64,000 nucleotides of DNA from an uncultured Christensenella sp. Lineage in GTDB: Bacteria; Bacillota; Clostridia; Christensenellales; Borkfalkiaceae. This document shows positions 49,833 through 59,161 of the stretch, one piece after another (positions within the stretch are counted from its first letter, which is position 1; every line of letters begins with the position of its first letter). The stretch lies in assembly GCA_910586035.1 (NCBI GenBank), contig CAJUHT010000003.1:81105-145104 (forward strand), written 5' to 3'. The notes beneath the pieces were generated by a model. That model was not told the origin of the DNA. It saw nothing but the letters and a program-made list of their open reading frames with translations, and did not search any database. A program made the position numbers and the translations under genes.

Positions 49833-51437
49833 TCAACCGCGCTTAAACGACCTGTAAATTTTTAATTTCGGCTCTGTGCCGGAAGGTCTTACCACCATAG
49901 AGCTTCCGTCTTCGAACACGATTTTAATAACGTTTGATTTAGGCAAACCGTCCACACCCTGTAAATAGTCGACTTTTTCCGTTATTTTCCTGCCGTCTAT
50001 TTCAACCGCGCGGCGATATTTGTCCATTATCTCGCGCATTTCATCAAAGCCTTTTGCCCCATCGAACTTTTGCGTTTCCAACGTGCTTACGTAACGACCG
50101 TGTTTTTCGTACAAAAGGTTGAGTTTATCATAAAGCGTTATTCCCTGCGTTTTATAATACGCCGCCATATCGCACACCGAAAGCGCCGCGCCGACAGCGT
50201 CTTTATCCCTTACGTACGCTCCCGTAAGATAGCCTAAACTTTCTTCAAAGGCAAAAATAAAATTTTCGAGTTTGCCGTCCTTTTCAAGCAACCCTATTTG
50301 TTCGCCGATAAATTTAAAACCCGTAAGAACGTTTACCGTTTTTACTCCGTAAGACTTTGCTATCTTATCGCCCAAACTGCTCGTTACTATCGTCTTATAC
50401 ATAACGGCTTCCTTGGGAATATCTTGTTTTTCCATACGCGCCGCACATATAAAATCGAGAAGCAAAAAACCCGTTTCGTTACCGCTGAGCAGCCTGTATC
50501 CCCCTTTACCGTCCTTGACGGCAACTCCCAACCTATCGCAATCGGGGTCGGTCGCCAAAAGCAGGTCGGCTCCGTTATTTCGGGCATATTCTAAGCCCAA
50601 TTGCATAGCCTGCTCTATTTCTGGATTGGGATACCGACAGGTAGGAAAGTTACCGTCGGGCGCTTCCTGCTCTTTTACAACCGTAACGTCCGTAAATCCG
50701 CTCTCCGCAAGCGCGCGCAAAACGGGCTTTAACCCCGTGCCGTTTAACGGAGTGTAAACGATTTTCAAACGGCTATTTACATTACCGCTGAAAACAGAGT
50801 GAGCTTTGACTTCCGCAATAAAACTATCGTAAACGCTATCGGCAATAAACTCCACGCTACCGTCGTTTACCGCAGTTTCAAAAGACTTGCGCTTAACGTC
50901 TTTGAAAATATCTATTTTGGAGATTTCGTCAAATATTTCGCTTGCCGTCAGGTTTGTAATCTGACAGCCGTCCTGATTGTAAACTTTATATCCGTTATAT
51001 TCTGCGGGATTATGCGATGCGGTAATTACAACTCCCGCAAAACATTTCAACTTACGCACCGCATAGGCAAGGCAGGGCGTAGGCATCAGTTGCGGATACA
51101 TATACGCTTTAATTGCGTTGGCGGCAAACACCTCGCAGGCAACCTTTGCAAATTCGTAAGAATTTAATCTGCTATCGTAGCCCACGGCAACGCTTTTATT
51201 GTCCGCAGAGTTCTTTTTGACGTACTCGGCAAGCCCCTGCGAAGCTTTCGCCACGGTATACAAGTTTATCCTGTTGGTACCGGCGCCCATTAAACCGCGT
51301 AATCCGCCCGTCCCAAACTCTATGTCCTTGTAAAACGCGTCCTCCGTTTCCTCTTCCGTCATTTCTCTTAGCGCTTTGGAAAACCCCTCGGCGTTCTGCA
51401 ACCATTCATTGAAAAGACGGGCGGCTCTTTCGGTCAT
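49833..51437 (-). CDS. Phospho-sugar mutase (phosphoglucomutase/phosphomannomutase)
   Basis: 534 aa alpha-D-phosphohexomutase. The phosphoserine loop is TASHNPAEYNGYK, the metal loop ATDPDCDRLG, and the sugar-binding loop EESLGYLTG; the phosphate-binding RPSGTEPKLKIY is near the C-terminus. Location between manA and the GDP-mannose pyrophosphorylase makes a phosphomannomutase role likely; phosphoglucomutase activity would also feed dTDP-glucose and UDP-glucose. Overlaps the next gene by 4 bases. Confidence 0.92.
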   Translation of the reverse strand: MTERAARLFNEWLQNAEGFSKALREMTEEETEDAFYKDIEFGTGGLRGLMGAGTNRINLYTVAKASQGLAEYVKKNSADNKSVAVGYDSRLNSYEFAKVACEVFAANAIKAYMYPQLMPTPCLAYAVRKLKCFAGVVITASHNPAEYNGYKVYNQDGCQITNLTASEIFDEISKIDIFKDVKRKSFETAVNDGSVEFIADSVYDSFIAEVKAHSVFSGNVNSRLKIVYTPLNGTGLKPVLRALAESGFTDVTVVKEQEAPDGNFPTCRYPNPEIEQAMQLGLEYARNNGADLLLATDPDCDRLGVAVKDGKGGYRLLSGNETGFLLLDFICAARMEKQDIPKEAVMYKTIVTSSLGDKIAKSYGVKTVNVLTGFKFIGEQIGLLEKDGKLENFIFAFEESLGYLTGAYVRDKDAVGAALSVCDMAAYYKTQGITLYDKLNLLYEKHGRYVSTLETQKFDGAKGFDEMREIMDKYRRAVEIDGRKITEKVDYLQGVDGLPKSNVIKIVFEDGSSMVVRPSGTEPKLKIYRSFKRG

Positions 51438-52747
51438 TGCTCGCCACTCTCCCCGTGCTTTATTTTATCGCCTACGGTTATCTCTTCGCCCAGCTGTACT
51501 TCCACAAGCTGTAAATTGGTAATAGCGGTTATCTTATGCTTGCAACCGCGCTGAACGGTTATAACGTCGCCGACAGAAACTTCCTGCTCCATTCCGTCGA
51601 CGGTCGTTCTGCCTTTGCCTGAAATTACCACCCACACCTCGTCGCGCAGACGGTGAGAATGATAGTTCATAGCGCACCCCTCTTTGAGAGTTACTTTTAT
51701 AGTCAGGCTGTTCTTGTCCGCGTCAAGCACCCTGTAACTTCCCCAGGACTTTTCGGCAAACATTATCTGCTGTTCTATACCGTCGACATAAGGCTTAATA
51801 TAGCTCGACTGTTCCTTGTCGGATATCAAAATGCCGTCGGGGGACGCGGATATGACCACGTCTTTAAGCCCCATAGCTACAATCGGCATCCCCGTTTCGT
51901 TGACGATATGCACGTTTTTGCAATTTTCGTTCATTATACCTTTGCCTATTACGGGCTGCTCCATAACTTCGGTAAGAGTATTCCAAGTGCCCAAGTCCTT
52001 CCATTCGCCGTTATAGCGCAATACGTCTATACATTTTTCGCGTTCGACCACGGCGTAATCGAAAGATATTTTTTTAAAATCGGCATATCCGTTTAAAAGC
52101 CGCCAATAATCGCAAACGCCCAAAATTTCCGACGATTTTTGCAACAGATAATCTAATTTGAACGCAAAAACGCCGCCGTTCCACAACGCGCCGCGGCTGA
52201 TATATCTTTCAGCCGTAACCTTATCGGGCTTTTCTTTAAACTCGGTTACTTTGCTTATATCAGCCTTGTTTTCGGGTATTATATACCCGTATTTTTCGCT
52301 TGGATACGTCGGTTCTATGCCCATAAGCGTGATATTTGCTTTTGCATTTGCGGCGTGCAACGCTAATTTTTTAAGCGTTTCAAAATATCCGTCGTCCACA
52401 TACGGGTCGACGGGACAGACTACGATGACTTCGTCCTTACTGATTTTCTCCACATCGTGAAGATAAGCCGCGGCAAGCACTATCGCAGGGAAAGTATCTC
52501 TGCGGCAAGGTTCGATAGATATAGCTACGCCGCTACCGAGTTGGTTGTGGATTGCAGATACCTGCGATTTGGAAGTGGCGATAGTTATACGGGCGTTCGG
52601 GTCCGCGCTTTTTATTTGGCAATACACTCTTTCTACCATAGACTGCTTGCCGCCGTTAAAAATTTTTATAAACTGTTTGGAGCGGACTTCGTTTGAAAGC
52701 GGCCAAAGCCTTTTACCCGACCCGCCCGAAAGTAAGACGATATTCAT
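51434..52747 (-). CDS. Mannose-1-phosphate guanylyltransferase (ManC-like)
   Basis: 437 aa. The N-terminal nucleotidyltransferase domain has LSGGSGKRLWPLS and the FKEKPDK segment; the C-terminal cupin domain (about 330-437) has NYHSHRLRDEVWVVISGKG, as in ManC/CpsB proteins. It makes GDP-mannose, the precursor of GDP-L-fucose here. It may also have mannose-6-phosphate isomerase activity, redundant with manA. Confidence 0.92.
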   Translation of the reverse strand: MNIVLLSGGSGKRLWPLSNEVRSKQFIKIFNGGKQSMVERVYCQIKSADPNARITIATSKSQVSAIHNQLGSGVAISIEPCRRDTFPAIVLAAAYLHDVEKISKDEVIVVCPVDPYVDDGYFETLKKLALHAANAKANITLMGIEPTYPSEKYGYIIPENKADISKVTEFKEKPDKVTAERYISRGALWNGGVFAFKLDYLLQKSSEILGVCDYWRLLNGYADFKKISFDYAVVEREKCIDVLRYNGEWKDLGTWNTLTEVMEQPVIGKGIMNENCKNVHIVNETGMPIVAMGLKDVVISASPDGILISDKEQSSYIKPYVDGIEQQIMFAEKSWGSYRVLDADKNSLTIKVTLKEGCAMNYHSHRLRDEVWVVISGKGRTTVDGMEQEVSVGDVITVQRGCKHKITAITNLQLVEVQLGEEITVGDKIKHGESGEQ

Positions 52748-52763
52748 TTGTTCCTCTTTTTAC

Positions 52764-53708
52764 TTATCTTTCCGCACGCATAGGATTTTCCAAAAAATCA
52801 CGGTAGGCAAGTTTTAAGCCTTCTTTCAGCTCGGTTTTATATTTCCAGCCAAGCTTTTCCGCCTTAGAAACGTCTAACAACTTGCGCGGCGTGCCGTTGG
52901 GCTTAGACGCGTCCCAACGTATTTCACCGCTATATCCCACAACGTCAGCCACAAGTTCGGTAAGCTTTTTTATGGATATTTCTTTACCTGTACCCGCATT
53001 TACAGTTTGATTGCCGCTATAATTGTTCATTAAAAACACGCACAAATCGGCGAGGTCGTCAACGTACATAAACTCCCTTAAAGGGCTGCCGTCGCCCCAA
53101 CAGGTAACAAAGGGAAGCCGTTGTATCTTTGCTTCGTGAAATCTTCTGATTAAAGCAGGCACTACGTGGCTGTGCGTGGGATGATAATTGTCGTTTGGTC
53201 CGTAAAGGTTTGTGGGCATAACCGAAATATAATCGGCGCCGTATTGCCTGTTAAGATACTCGCAATATTTAAGTCCCGAAATTTTGGCAAGCGCATAAGC
53301 CTCGTTTGTGCTTTCCAGCTCGGAAGTAAGCAAATATTCTTCCCTTATAGGTTGAGGCGCCATACGCGGATAGATGCAGGACGAACCCAAAAATTCCAAT
53401 TTTTTACAACCGTTTTTCCAAGCGGCATTTATAACGTTCATTTCGAGCGTAATATTGTCGTACATAAAGTCGGCAAGGGCTTCTCTGTTTGCAACGATAC
53501 CGCCCACCTTAGCCGCCGCCAAAAACACGTACTCCGGCTTTTCCGCTTCGAAAAACTCCTCCACTTCCGCCTGTCTGCGCAAATCAAGACTTTCGTGCGT
53601 ACGGGTTATGATATTCGTATAACCAAAGCTTTCAAGCCTGCGCACAATAGCCGAGCCTACCATTCCTCTGTGTCCGGCAACGTAAATCTTTGAATTTTTG
53701 TCCATCAT
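52764..53708 (-). CDS. GDP-L-fucose synthase
   Basis: 314 aa epimerase/reductase that converts GDP-4-keto-6-deoxymannose to GDP-L-fucose with NADPH. The Rossmann motif is GHRGMVGSAIVR; the catalytic Tyr-x-x-x-Lys is YALAKISG, with the typical SSCIYPR and PTNLYGPNDNYHP segments. Length is normal. A GGAG site precedes the tandem ATGATG start. It follows the dehydratase by a few bases. Confidence 0.95.
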   Translation of the reverse strand: MMDKNSKIYVAGHRGMVGSAIVRRLESFGYTNIITRTHESLDLRRQAEVEEFFEAEKPEYVFLAAAKVGGIVANREALADFMYDNITLEMNVINAAWKNGCKKLEFLGSSCIYPRMAPQPIREEYLLTSELESTNEAYALAKISGLKYCEYLNRQYGADYISVMPTNLYGPNDNYHPTHSHVVPALIRRFHEAKIQRLPFVTCWGDGSPLREFMYVDDLADLCVFLMNNYSGNQTVNAGTGKEISIKKLTELVADVVGYSGEIRWDASKPNGTPRKLLDVSKAEKLGWKYKTELKEGLKLAYRDFLENPMRAER

Positions 53709-53715
53709 TTTTTAA

Positions 53716-54744
53716 TTACTCCGCCGCAACTTTTTTCATATCGCTTTCTACCATTAGCTTTACAAGCTGTTCAAAACTTGTCTTAACGGGATTCCAGCCA
53801 AGCTCCGTCTTTGCCTTTGTAGGGTCGCCCCACAAATTTACGACGTCGGTCGGGCGGTAAAATTCCGGACTGACTTCAACCAAAACCTTACCCGTCTTAA
53901 CGTCCACGCCCTTTTCTTCCTGACCTTGTCCTTTAAATTCCAATTCAATGCCCGCAAAACGGAAAGCCAATTGGCAAAATTCGCGGACGCTGTGCTGCTT
54001 ACCCGTGGCGATAACGTAGTCGTCGGGCTTTTTATTTTGAAGAATGAGCCACATACATTCAACGTAATCTTTCGCATAACCCCAATCGCGCAAACTCGAA
54101 AGGTTGCCAAGGTATAGCTTATCTTGTTTGCCCTGCGCTATACGCGCCGCGGCAAGGGTAATTTTTCTTGTAACGAACGTTTCCCCACGCCTTTCGGATT
54201 CGTGATTAAAAAGTATACCGCTGCAACAGAACATACCGTACGCTTCCCTGTACTCCTTAACTATCCAATAACCGTATTGCTTTGCAACGGCGTAAGGACT
54301 GTAAGGATGAAAGGGCGTCGTTTCCCTTTGGGGGACTTCCTCCACCTTTCCGTACAATTCGGAAGTCGACGCCTGATATATTTTACATTTGTCCGCAAGA
54401 TTGCATATCCTTACGGCTTCCAACACCCTTAATACGCCCGTAGCGACAACGTCCGCAGTATATTCGGGCACTTCAAAGCTTACCTGCACGTGGCTCTGCG
54501 CAGCCAAATTATATATTTCGTCGGGACGAATTTTACCTATAAGCGCCACAAGACTCAAAGAATCAGACAAATCGCCGTAATGCAAGTAGAAATTTTTTAC
54601 GCCTTCAAGGTGTGCTATCCTTTCCCTGTAATCGACCGAAGAACGGCGAAGCATACCGTGCACTTCATAACCTTTTTCCAATAAAAATTCCGCAAGGTAA
54701 GAGCCGTCTTGACCCGTAACGCCCGTAATTAAAGCTTTCTTCAT
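53716..54744 (-). CDS. gmd: GDP-mannose 4,6-dehydratase
   Basis: 342 aa from the ATG at 54744 with a GGAGG site; an upstream in-frame start overlaps the preceding gene. It produces GDP-4-keto-6-deoxymannose. Motifs: TGVTGQDGSYLAEFLL, the DLSDS segment, QASTSELYG and YAVAKQYGYW (Tyr-x-x-x-Lys), plus the NHESERRG loop characteristic of GMD. Length is normal. Confidence 0.96.
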   Translation of the reverse strand: MKKALITGVTGQDGSYLAEFLLEKGYEVHGMLRRSSVDYRERIAHLEGVKNFYLHYGDLSDSLSLVALIGKIRPDEIYNLAAQSHVQVSFEVPEYTADVVATGVLRVLEAVRICNLADKCKIYQASTSELYGKVEEVPQRETTPFHPYSPYAVAKQYGYWIVKEYREAYGMFCCSGILFNHESERRGETFVTRKITLAAARIAQGKQDKLYLGNLSSLRDWGYAKDYVECMWLILQNKKPDDYVIATGKQHSVREFCQLAFRFAGIELEFKGQGQEEKGVDVKTGKVLVEVSPEFYRPTDVVNLWGDPTKAKTELGWNPVKTSFEQLVKLMVESDMKKVAAE

Positions 54745-54752
54745 ATATCCTC

Positions 54753-55613
54753 CTAAATCGTTACCCACCCGTCGGGAACAATATCTATTTTTTTACCGTC
54801 GCCAAACCAAGTTTTGGGCGCGATTATCAAATTACCGTCGCCTTGCTTTAAATACGCCGCCCACCAATGAAATGTGCTGTTAGGAATAATTGCGTGCTTA
54901 CAAGCCGCCATTACCCACATTTCTTCGTAGTTTACAAGCACGTCGCTTTCTTCCCTGTATTTAACTTCCGCCCTTCCGTCAAACTCAGCCATAATTTCTT
55001 TTGCTCCGTCCACGTCGTTTGAAAACACATAGAACAACGGATTGTCTATATTTTTAAGGCAATACTCTATCGCGTTTTTGTAATATTCGCCCCCGCATAC
55101 CATATAATGCCTGCTTTCCGCAGTGTAGTCGCCAAGGCGTATTCCCAGACAAACCGTCTGTTTAGACGATGCGAACGCGATATCTTTCAAAGCCTTTTCG
55201 CTAAACCCCGACTTGGGTTTAAACGCTTGATATAATTCTTCTTTTCTGTTTTTAAGATAATTGCGGCACTGCCAATAACCGTCGAAGTAAGTTTTGTTTT
55301 TCAATTTTAAAACGTTTACTTCTTCGCGCGATTTCTCAAAAAAGTACTTGGGGTTGAAAAAACTGTTTACGGCGGCAAATATTTTCCGCTTAGTACGGGA
55401 AGCAACCCTAAACCCTTTTAATATAACCGCTCTTTTAACGGCTTTTTCGTCGGCAAATTTACACTCGGCAGACAGACGGGTTATTTCCAAATTGTCTTTA
55501 TTGGTCTGGCTGTCAAATAAAACTTCTTCACCGAACATATCTGAAATATGCCTTGCAAACGCATACTGAAACAGCTGATTGCCTAAACCGCCTTTAAATT
55601 TTACTATCTTCAT
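54753..55613 (-). CDS. GT11 alpha-1,2-fucosyltransferase-like
   Basis: 286 aa. The N-terminus KFKGGLGNQLFQYAFAR is diagnostic for GT11. Motif I reads GIRLGDYT where most members have H-x-RRGDY, so the second Arg is replaced by Leu. Motifs FSNDVDGAKE and NSTFHWWAAYL are typical. It would use GDP-L-fucose made by this operon to fucosylate the repeat unit, possibly through an alpha-1,2 bond. Overlaps the preceding GT2 gene by 20 bases. Confidence 0.9.
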   Translation of the reverse strand: MKIVKFKGGLGNQLFQYAFARHISDMFGEEVLFDSQTNKDNLEITRLSAECKFADEKAVKRAVILKGFRVASRTKRKIFAAVNSFFNPKYFFEKSREEVNVLKLKNKTYFDGYWQCRNYLKNRKEELYQAFKPKSGFSEKALKDIAFASSKQTVCLGIRLGDYTAESRHYMVCGGEYYKNAIEYCLKNIDNPLFYVFSNDVDGAKEIMAEFDGRAEVKYREESDVLVNYEEMWVMAACKHAIIPNSTFHWWAAYLKQGDGNLIIAPKTWFGDGKKIDIVPDGWVTI

Positions 55614-56463
55614 TTTTTATTTTACCCGTCAACTCGCCGTAGTATCTTTCAAGCTCCTCGCTGTTGTTGTACCTCTTGCAAAACTTCAACCATTTTATAA
55701 ACCGTTTTTCGGTTGAATGCAAAAGAAAAAATTTTTTTAAAGAATTACTTTTCTTTTTATAAGAAGCGTAGTTTGTTGCATATACTTTTTTCCCGCTTTG
55801 ATTGCCGTAATGCACCAGTTTTAATTGTCTGCACACTATTGCCTGACCGTGCAGATTTTTCTTTAATCTGTAACATATATCCAAATCTTCGGAATACAAG
55901 TCGAACTCTTCGTTCCATCCGTTCAATTGCCCGTACACCTCTTTGGTCATTGCAAGGCAAACTCCCGTTACCCAATCGGACTTAATATATTTTTTATTGC
56001 TTTTAAGGTTGATTTGCTTTATCGCCTTTTTGAAAAAGAGCATCAATCCCGCAAAAGGGAACAAATTCATACAGTGCTGCTCGGTATAATCGGGATTTAA
56101 TATCTGCGGCGATAAAATAACTTTTTTATTTTTGTATTTTGTTTCGGCAATTGTTTTTAACTGCGCGCCTATATCGCTTACGACCACCGTATCGGGGTTG
56201 ATAAACACAAAATAATCGCCGCGGGCGCGTTCCGCCCCAATATTGTTGCCCTTGCTGAAACCGTTATTTTCACCACACGCGATAACAAACAGTTTACTGT
56301 CTATAAATTCGGCAAACCTGTTTTGAATATCATTTACGGTATTGTCCGATGAATTATTATCCACAACTATAATTTCGCAATCGCTACAATTCTTTATTAT
56401 GGTTTCCACCGTATTTTGAGTAAATTCGGAAGTATTGTAACTTACGATTATATAACTTATCAT
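55594..56463 (-). CDS. GT2 glycosyltransferase
   Basis: 289 aa GT-A enzyme. The N-terminus is YIIVSYNTSEFTQNTVETI, and the nucleotide-binding segment VDNNSSDNT and FINPDTVV (DxD-equivalent) follow. The ED catalytic region is LYSEDLDICYRLKK. It resembles rhamnosyl- or galactosyltransferases of capsule loci; donor unknown. The preceding 81-base gap has a weak hairpin with T-run and an AAAAAGG site. Confidence 0.83.
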   Translation of the reverse strand: MISYIIVSYNTSEFTQNTVETIIKNCSDCEIIVVDNNSSDNTVNDIQNRFAEFIDSKLFVIACGENNGFSKGNNIGAERARGDYFVFINPDTVVVSDIGAQLKTIAETKYKNKKVILSPQILNPDYTEQHCMNLFPFAGLMLFFKKAIKQINLKSNKKYIKSDWVTGVCLAMTKEVYGQLNGWNEEFDLYSEDLDICYRLKKNLHGQAIVCRQLKLVHYGNQSGKKVYATNYASYKKKSNSLKKFFLLHSTEKRFIKWLKFCKRYNNSEELERYYGELTGKIKNEDSKI

Positions 56464-56501
56464 AATTGACCTTTTTCATTTTACCGACAAACCTTATAAT
56501 T

Positions 56502-56527
56502 AAAAAACGCGCAGACATCTTGCCTGC
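56502..56527 (-). terminator. Weak hairpin with T-run inside the EPS2 operon
   Basis: Minus strand: GCAGGC AAGAT GTCTGC followed by GCGTTTTTTAATT between the GT4 and GT2 genes. The stem is only six pairs with one G-U, so it may attenuate rather than stop transcription. Confidence 0.35.
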
Positions 56528-56544
56528 TGTTTTTCATTTATAAG

Positions 56545-57654
56545 CTATACGCCGCCATTTACGATTTGAGTATAAATTTTTTCCATTTCGTCTACGTTGC
56601 TTTGCCAATCGTACAATTTTTTAACGCGCTCGACGCCGGCTTTGCCCATAGCCTCCCTCATATCGGTATTTAACAATAACTCATACATATTTTGGCAAAT
56701 AGCTTCCACGTCGCCCTTAGGCGATAAAAGCCCCGTAACTTTATCTTCCACAACTTCGGCAAAGCCCTCCGCGTCGCTGACTTGCACGGCAATTCCGCAC
56801 GCCATAGCTTCCACCGCCGCAACCCCGAAAGATTCGCTGTCGCAAGTACTGTTGCAGTTAAATAGCGTAAACCCGTTTAAAATTTCGGGCAGTTGTTCGT
56901 TGGGAACAAAGCCGCGCAGTGCAATCCTGCCCTCCATACCGCATTGCTTAATTAGTTGACGCAATTTATCGTCATAAGTTGCGTCGTCGTATACTTTGCC
57001 GTAAATATCGTAGTAAAGATTGTCGGCAAGCTCCTTTTTTCCCTCGCTTTCAAGTTTGCGCACAAGCATAACAAACGCGTTTATAGTATCCGCAATTCCG
57101 TATTTGGGCGCCAGCGCCTTAACCGTGCCGAAAATTATTTTACCGCTCTTTTTTATATTTAAAGGTTTAAATACCCGTGTATCGACGCCGAAAGGAGTTA
57201 TGCGACACTCCCTGTCAACAAGTTTTTTAACCTGCATAGCCATACATTTGCTTGTTGAAGCAAGGTACTTACAGTAATTTAAATTCTTTTTGATAAGGCG
57301 CATTTTAAACGCGCTTTCGTAGGGAAAATCGTATACGTCGCTTCCCCATACGTTTAACAGCGCGCCTTTGAGTTTTGCCCTTCTGGCAAGCGTGCCGTAA
57401 CCGCTCGCATAGTGTACGTTTACAACGTCGAACTTGCCCTTTTTAATAATTCTCTTCAATTGCCCCGCGTTGAGATAATACCCAAGCGGTGCGGCAAAGC
57501 GCAACATAACGATTTTTACGTTTTGATGATAGGTATATTGAGAAGACGTAGCTACTTTACAGGTAATAAAAGTTACGTCGTGCCCGCGTTCGGCAAAAGC
57601 GTTTACCCAACGCATCATATGGGTACTGACCATACCTATTAAAGCTATCTTCAT
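56545..57654 (-). CDS. GT4 glycosyltransferase
   Basis: 369 aa GT-B fold. The acceptor domain starts MKIALIGMVSTHMMRWVNAF; the donor-binding C-terminal domain has the GT4 signature ESFGVAAVEAMACGIAVQVSD and GLLSPKGD. Retaining mechanism expected. Donor and acceptor are unknown. It is followed by the weak hairpin. Confidence 0.88.
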   Translation of the reverse strand: MKIALIGMVSTHMMRWVNAFAERGHDVTFITCKVATSSQYTYHQNVKIVMLRFAAPLGYYLNAGQLKRIIKKGKFDVVNVHYASGYGTLARRAKLKGALLNVWGSDVYDFPYESAFKMRLIKKNLNYCKYLASTSKCMAMQVKKLVDRECRITPFGVDTRVFKPLNIKKSGKIIFGTVKALAPKYGIADTINAFVMLVRKLESEGKKELADNLYYDIYGKVYDDATYDDKLRQLIKQCGMEGRIALRGFVPNEQLPEILNGFTLFNCNSTCDSESFGVAAVEAMACGIAVQVSDAEGFAEVVEDKVTGLLSPKGDVEAICQNMYELLLNTDMREAMGKAGVERVKKLYDWQSNVDEMEKIYTQIVNGGV

Positions 57655-57664
57655 ATAAATTTCC

Positions 57665-58459
57665 TTATCTTGCTTTATCGTTTGATTTTTTAATTCTTTT
57701 TACGTACAAGACTTTTTTCCAAACGCCGTGAAAAAGATTTTTCAAGGTGTAGAAGAAAGCGGCGACAGAACACATACCCTCGCTGTTTCTGAACAGTCTG
57801 TAATGGTACTTTATTAAACTGAGTTTACTTTGCCGCGAAATAGACCCGCGCCTTATACGGTAATAGGAAAGCGTTTCCTTTAATCGGTAACAAACGGCTT
57901 TTTTGCATACTTTAAGCCACAGCGCATAGTCGTTACGCTTTGCGATGGTATCGGGTATCTGCACAAGCCCCACCGCTTCCGCGTCGTACATAACGGTAAG
58001 ACAGCCAAGGTAGCAGTAGTTAAACATTTTATGCCTTGTAACCTTTTTAGGACCCGTAACCAACACTCCCGTAGGGGCGGACTTTTCGTCTATGTGTTGG
58101 TAATCGGTACAGGAAAACGCGTAACCGTTTGCGCCCATAAACTCAATTTGTTTTTCAAGCTTACCTTTATCCCACACGTCGTCGCTGTCTAAAAAAGCTA
58201 TCCACTTGCCCTTTGCCTCTCTTAAAGCCCTGTTTCTGCAAGCCGCCGCACCGGAGTTTTTTTCGTTTACAAACAGCTTTATTCTTCCGTCTTTTTCGGC
58301 AAACGACTTTACTATTTCAACCGAGTTGTCGGTGGAGCAGTCGTCCACAAAAATAAGTTCCCAATCGGAATACGTCTGTTCGAGTACGGACTTTACAGTT
58401 TCTTCTACGTATTCGGCGCAATTGTAATTTGGCATTATAATAGAAACCAAGCCTTGCAT
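57665..58459 (-). CDS. GT2 glycosyltransferase
   Basis: 264 aa GT-A. IMPNYNCAEYVEETVKSVL, FVDDCSTDNS and FLDSDDVWDKGK (DxD) define the fold. It resembles small WfgS/EpsE-type capsule enzymes. The C-terminal tail is strongly basic and may sit on the membrane. Overall donor unknown; it lies directly after the initiating transferase gene, so it may add the second sugar. Confidence 0.85.
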   Translation of the reverse strand: MQGLVSIIMPNYNCAEYVEETVKSVLEQTYSDWELIFVDDCSTDNSVEIVKSFAEKDGRIKLFVNEKNSGAAACRNRALREAKGKWIAFLDSDDVWDKGKLEKQIEFMGANGYAFSCTDYQHIDEKSAPTGVLVTGPKKVTRHKMFNYCYLGCLTVMYDAEAVGLVQIPDTIAKRNDYALWLKVCKKAVCYRLKETLSYYRIRRGSISRQSKLSLIKYHYRLFRNSEGMCSVAAFFYTLKNLFHGVWKKVLYVKRIKKSNDKAR

Positions 58460-58474
58460 TTTATCCTCCGCCGG

Positions 58475-59161
58475 TTATTTTAAAACCGCGCCTACCGTTT
58501 TAAACATTGTACCCAAATCGCGGAAAAATCCGTAATTTTTAACCGCCTGCAAATTGTATTCCATTTTCTTAGGCAAAACTTCCGTTACGTAAATTTCGTC
58601 GACGTTGGCAACGTCCTTCAAAATTTCTTCCTCGTCCTTAAACTTTATACTCGCTTCGCTGGTTACCCCCGCGGGGAGAAGCAAAGTCGCCAGCATCTCG
58701 TCGGTATATTTCTCTACGTACTTATTTACTTCCGGTCGCGTACCCACAAAAGTCATTGCTCCGCGCCAGACGTCTATAAGCTGGCTAACCTCGTCAAGAC
58801 GGCATTTCCTAATCAACTTGCCCACTCTCGTAACGCGGCAGTCGTTGTTTACGGTTACCTGCGCCCCCACCTTTTCCGCGTCGTTTACCATTGTGCGGAA
58901 TTTGAAGATGCGAAATTTTTTACCGTACTGAGTTACTCTTTCCTGCCTGAAAAACACGGGTCCGCGGGAATCCGCCTTTATAGCGATTGCCAATATAACA
59001 AACAACGGAAACAAAAGCACAAGTAAAACCGAGGATACGAAAATATCGAAAACCCTTTTCCAAAACAGGCTGAAATTTTTTTTGCGTAGCCTTTCGTAGT
59101 AGGGGCGAACGGCTTCGTTTTGCATTGCAGGGGGAAGTTTTTCCCACTTTTTTATCAGCAT
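58475..59161 (-). CDS. Initiating sugar-phosphate transferase (EPS2)
   Basis: 228 aa polyprenyl-phosphate sugar-1-phosphate transferase, small PglC-like form with one N-terminal membrane helix (about 36-60). Conserved GPVFFRQERVTQYG, FRTMV, CRLDEVSQLIDV and VGTRPEV are present. The last motif is VGTRPEV rather than VGPRP, and LPAGVTSEASI replaces LTGLAQV, so specificity probably differs from the EPS1 enzyme. Its start shares one base with the DegT-gene stop (TAATG). Confidence 0.9.
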   Translation of the reverse strand: MLIKKWEKLPPAMQNEAVRPYYERLRKKNFSLFWKRVFDIFVSSVLLVLLFPLFVILAIAIKADSRGPVFFRQERVTQYGKKFRIFKFRTMVNDAEKVGAQVTVNNDCRVTRVGKLIRKCRLDEVSQLIDVWRGAMTFVGTRPEVNKYVEKYTDEMLATLLLPAGVTSEASIKFKDEEEILKDVANVDEIYVTEVLPKKMEYNLQAVKNYGFFRDLGTMFKTVGAVLK

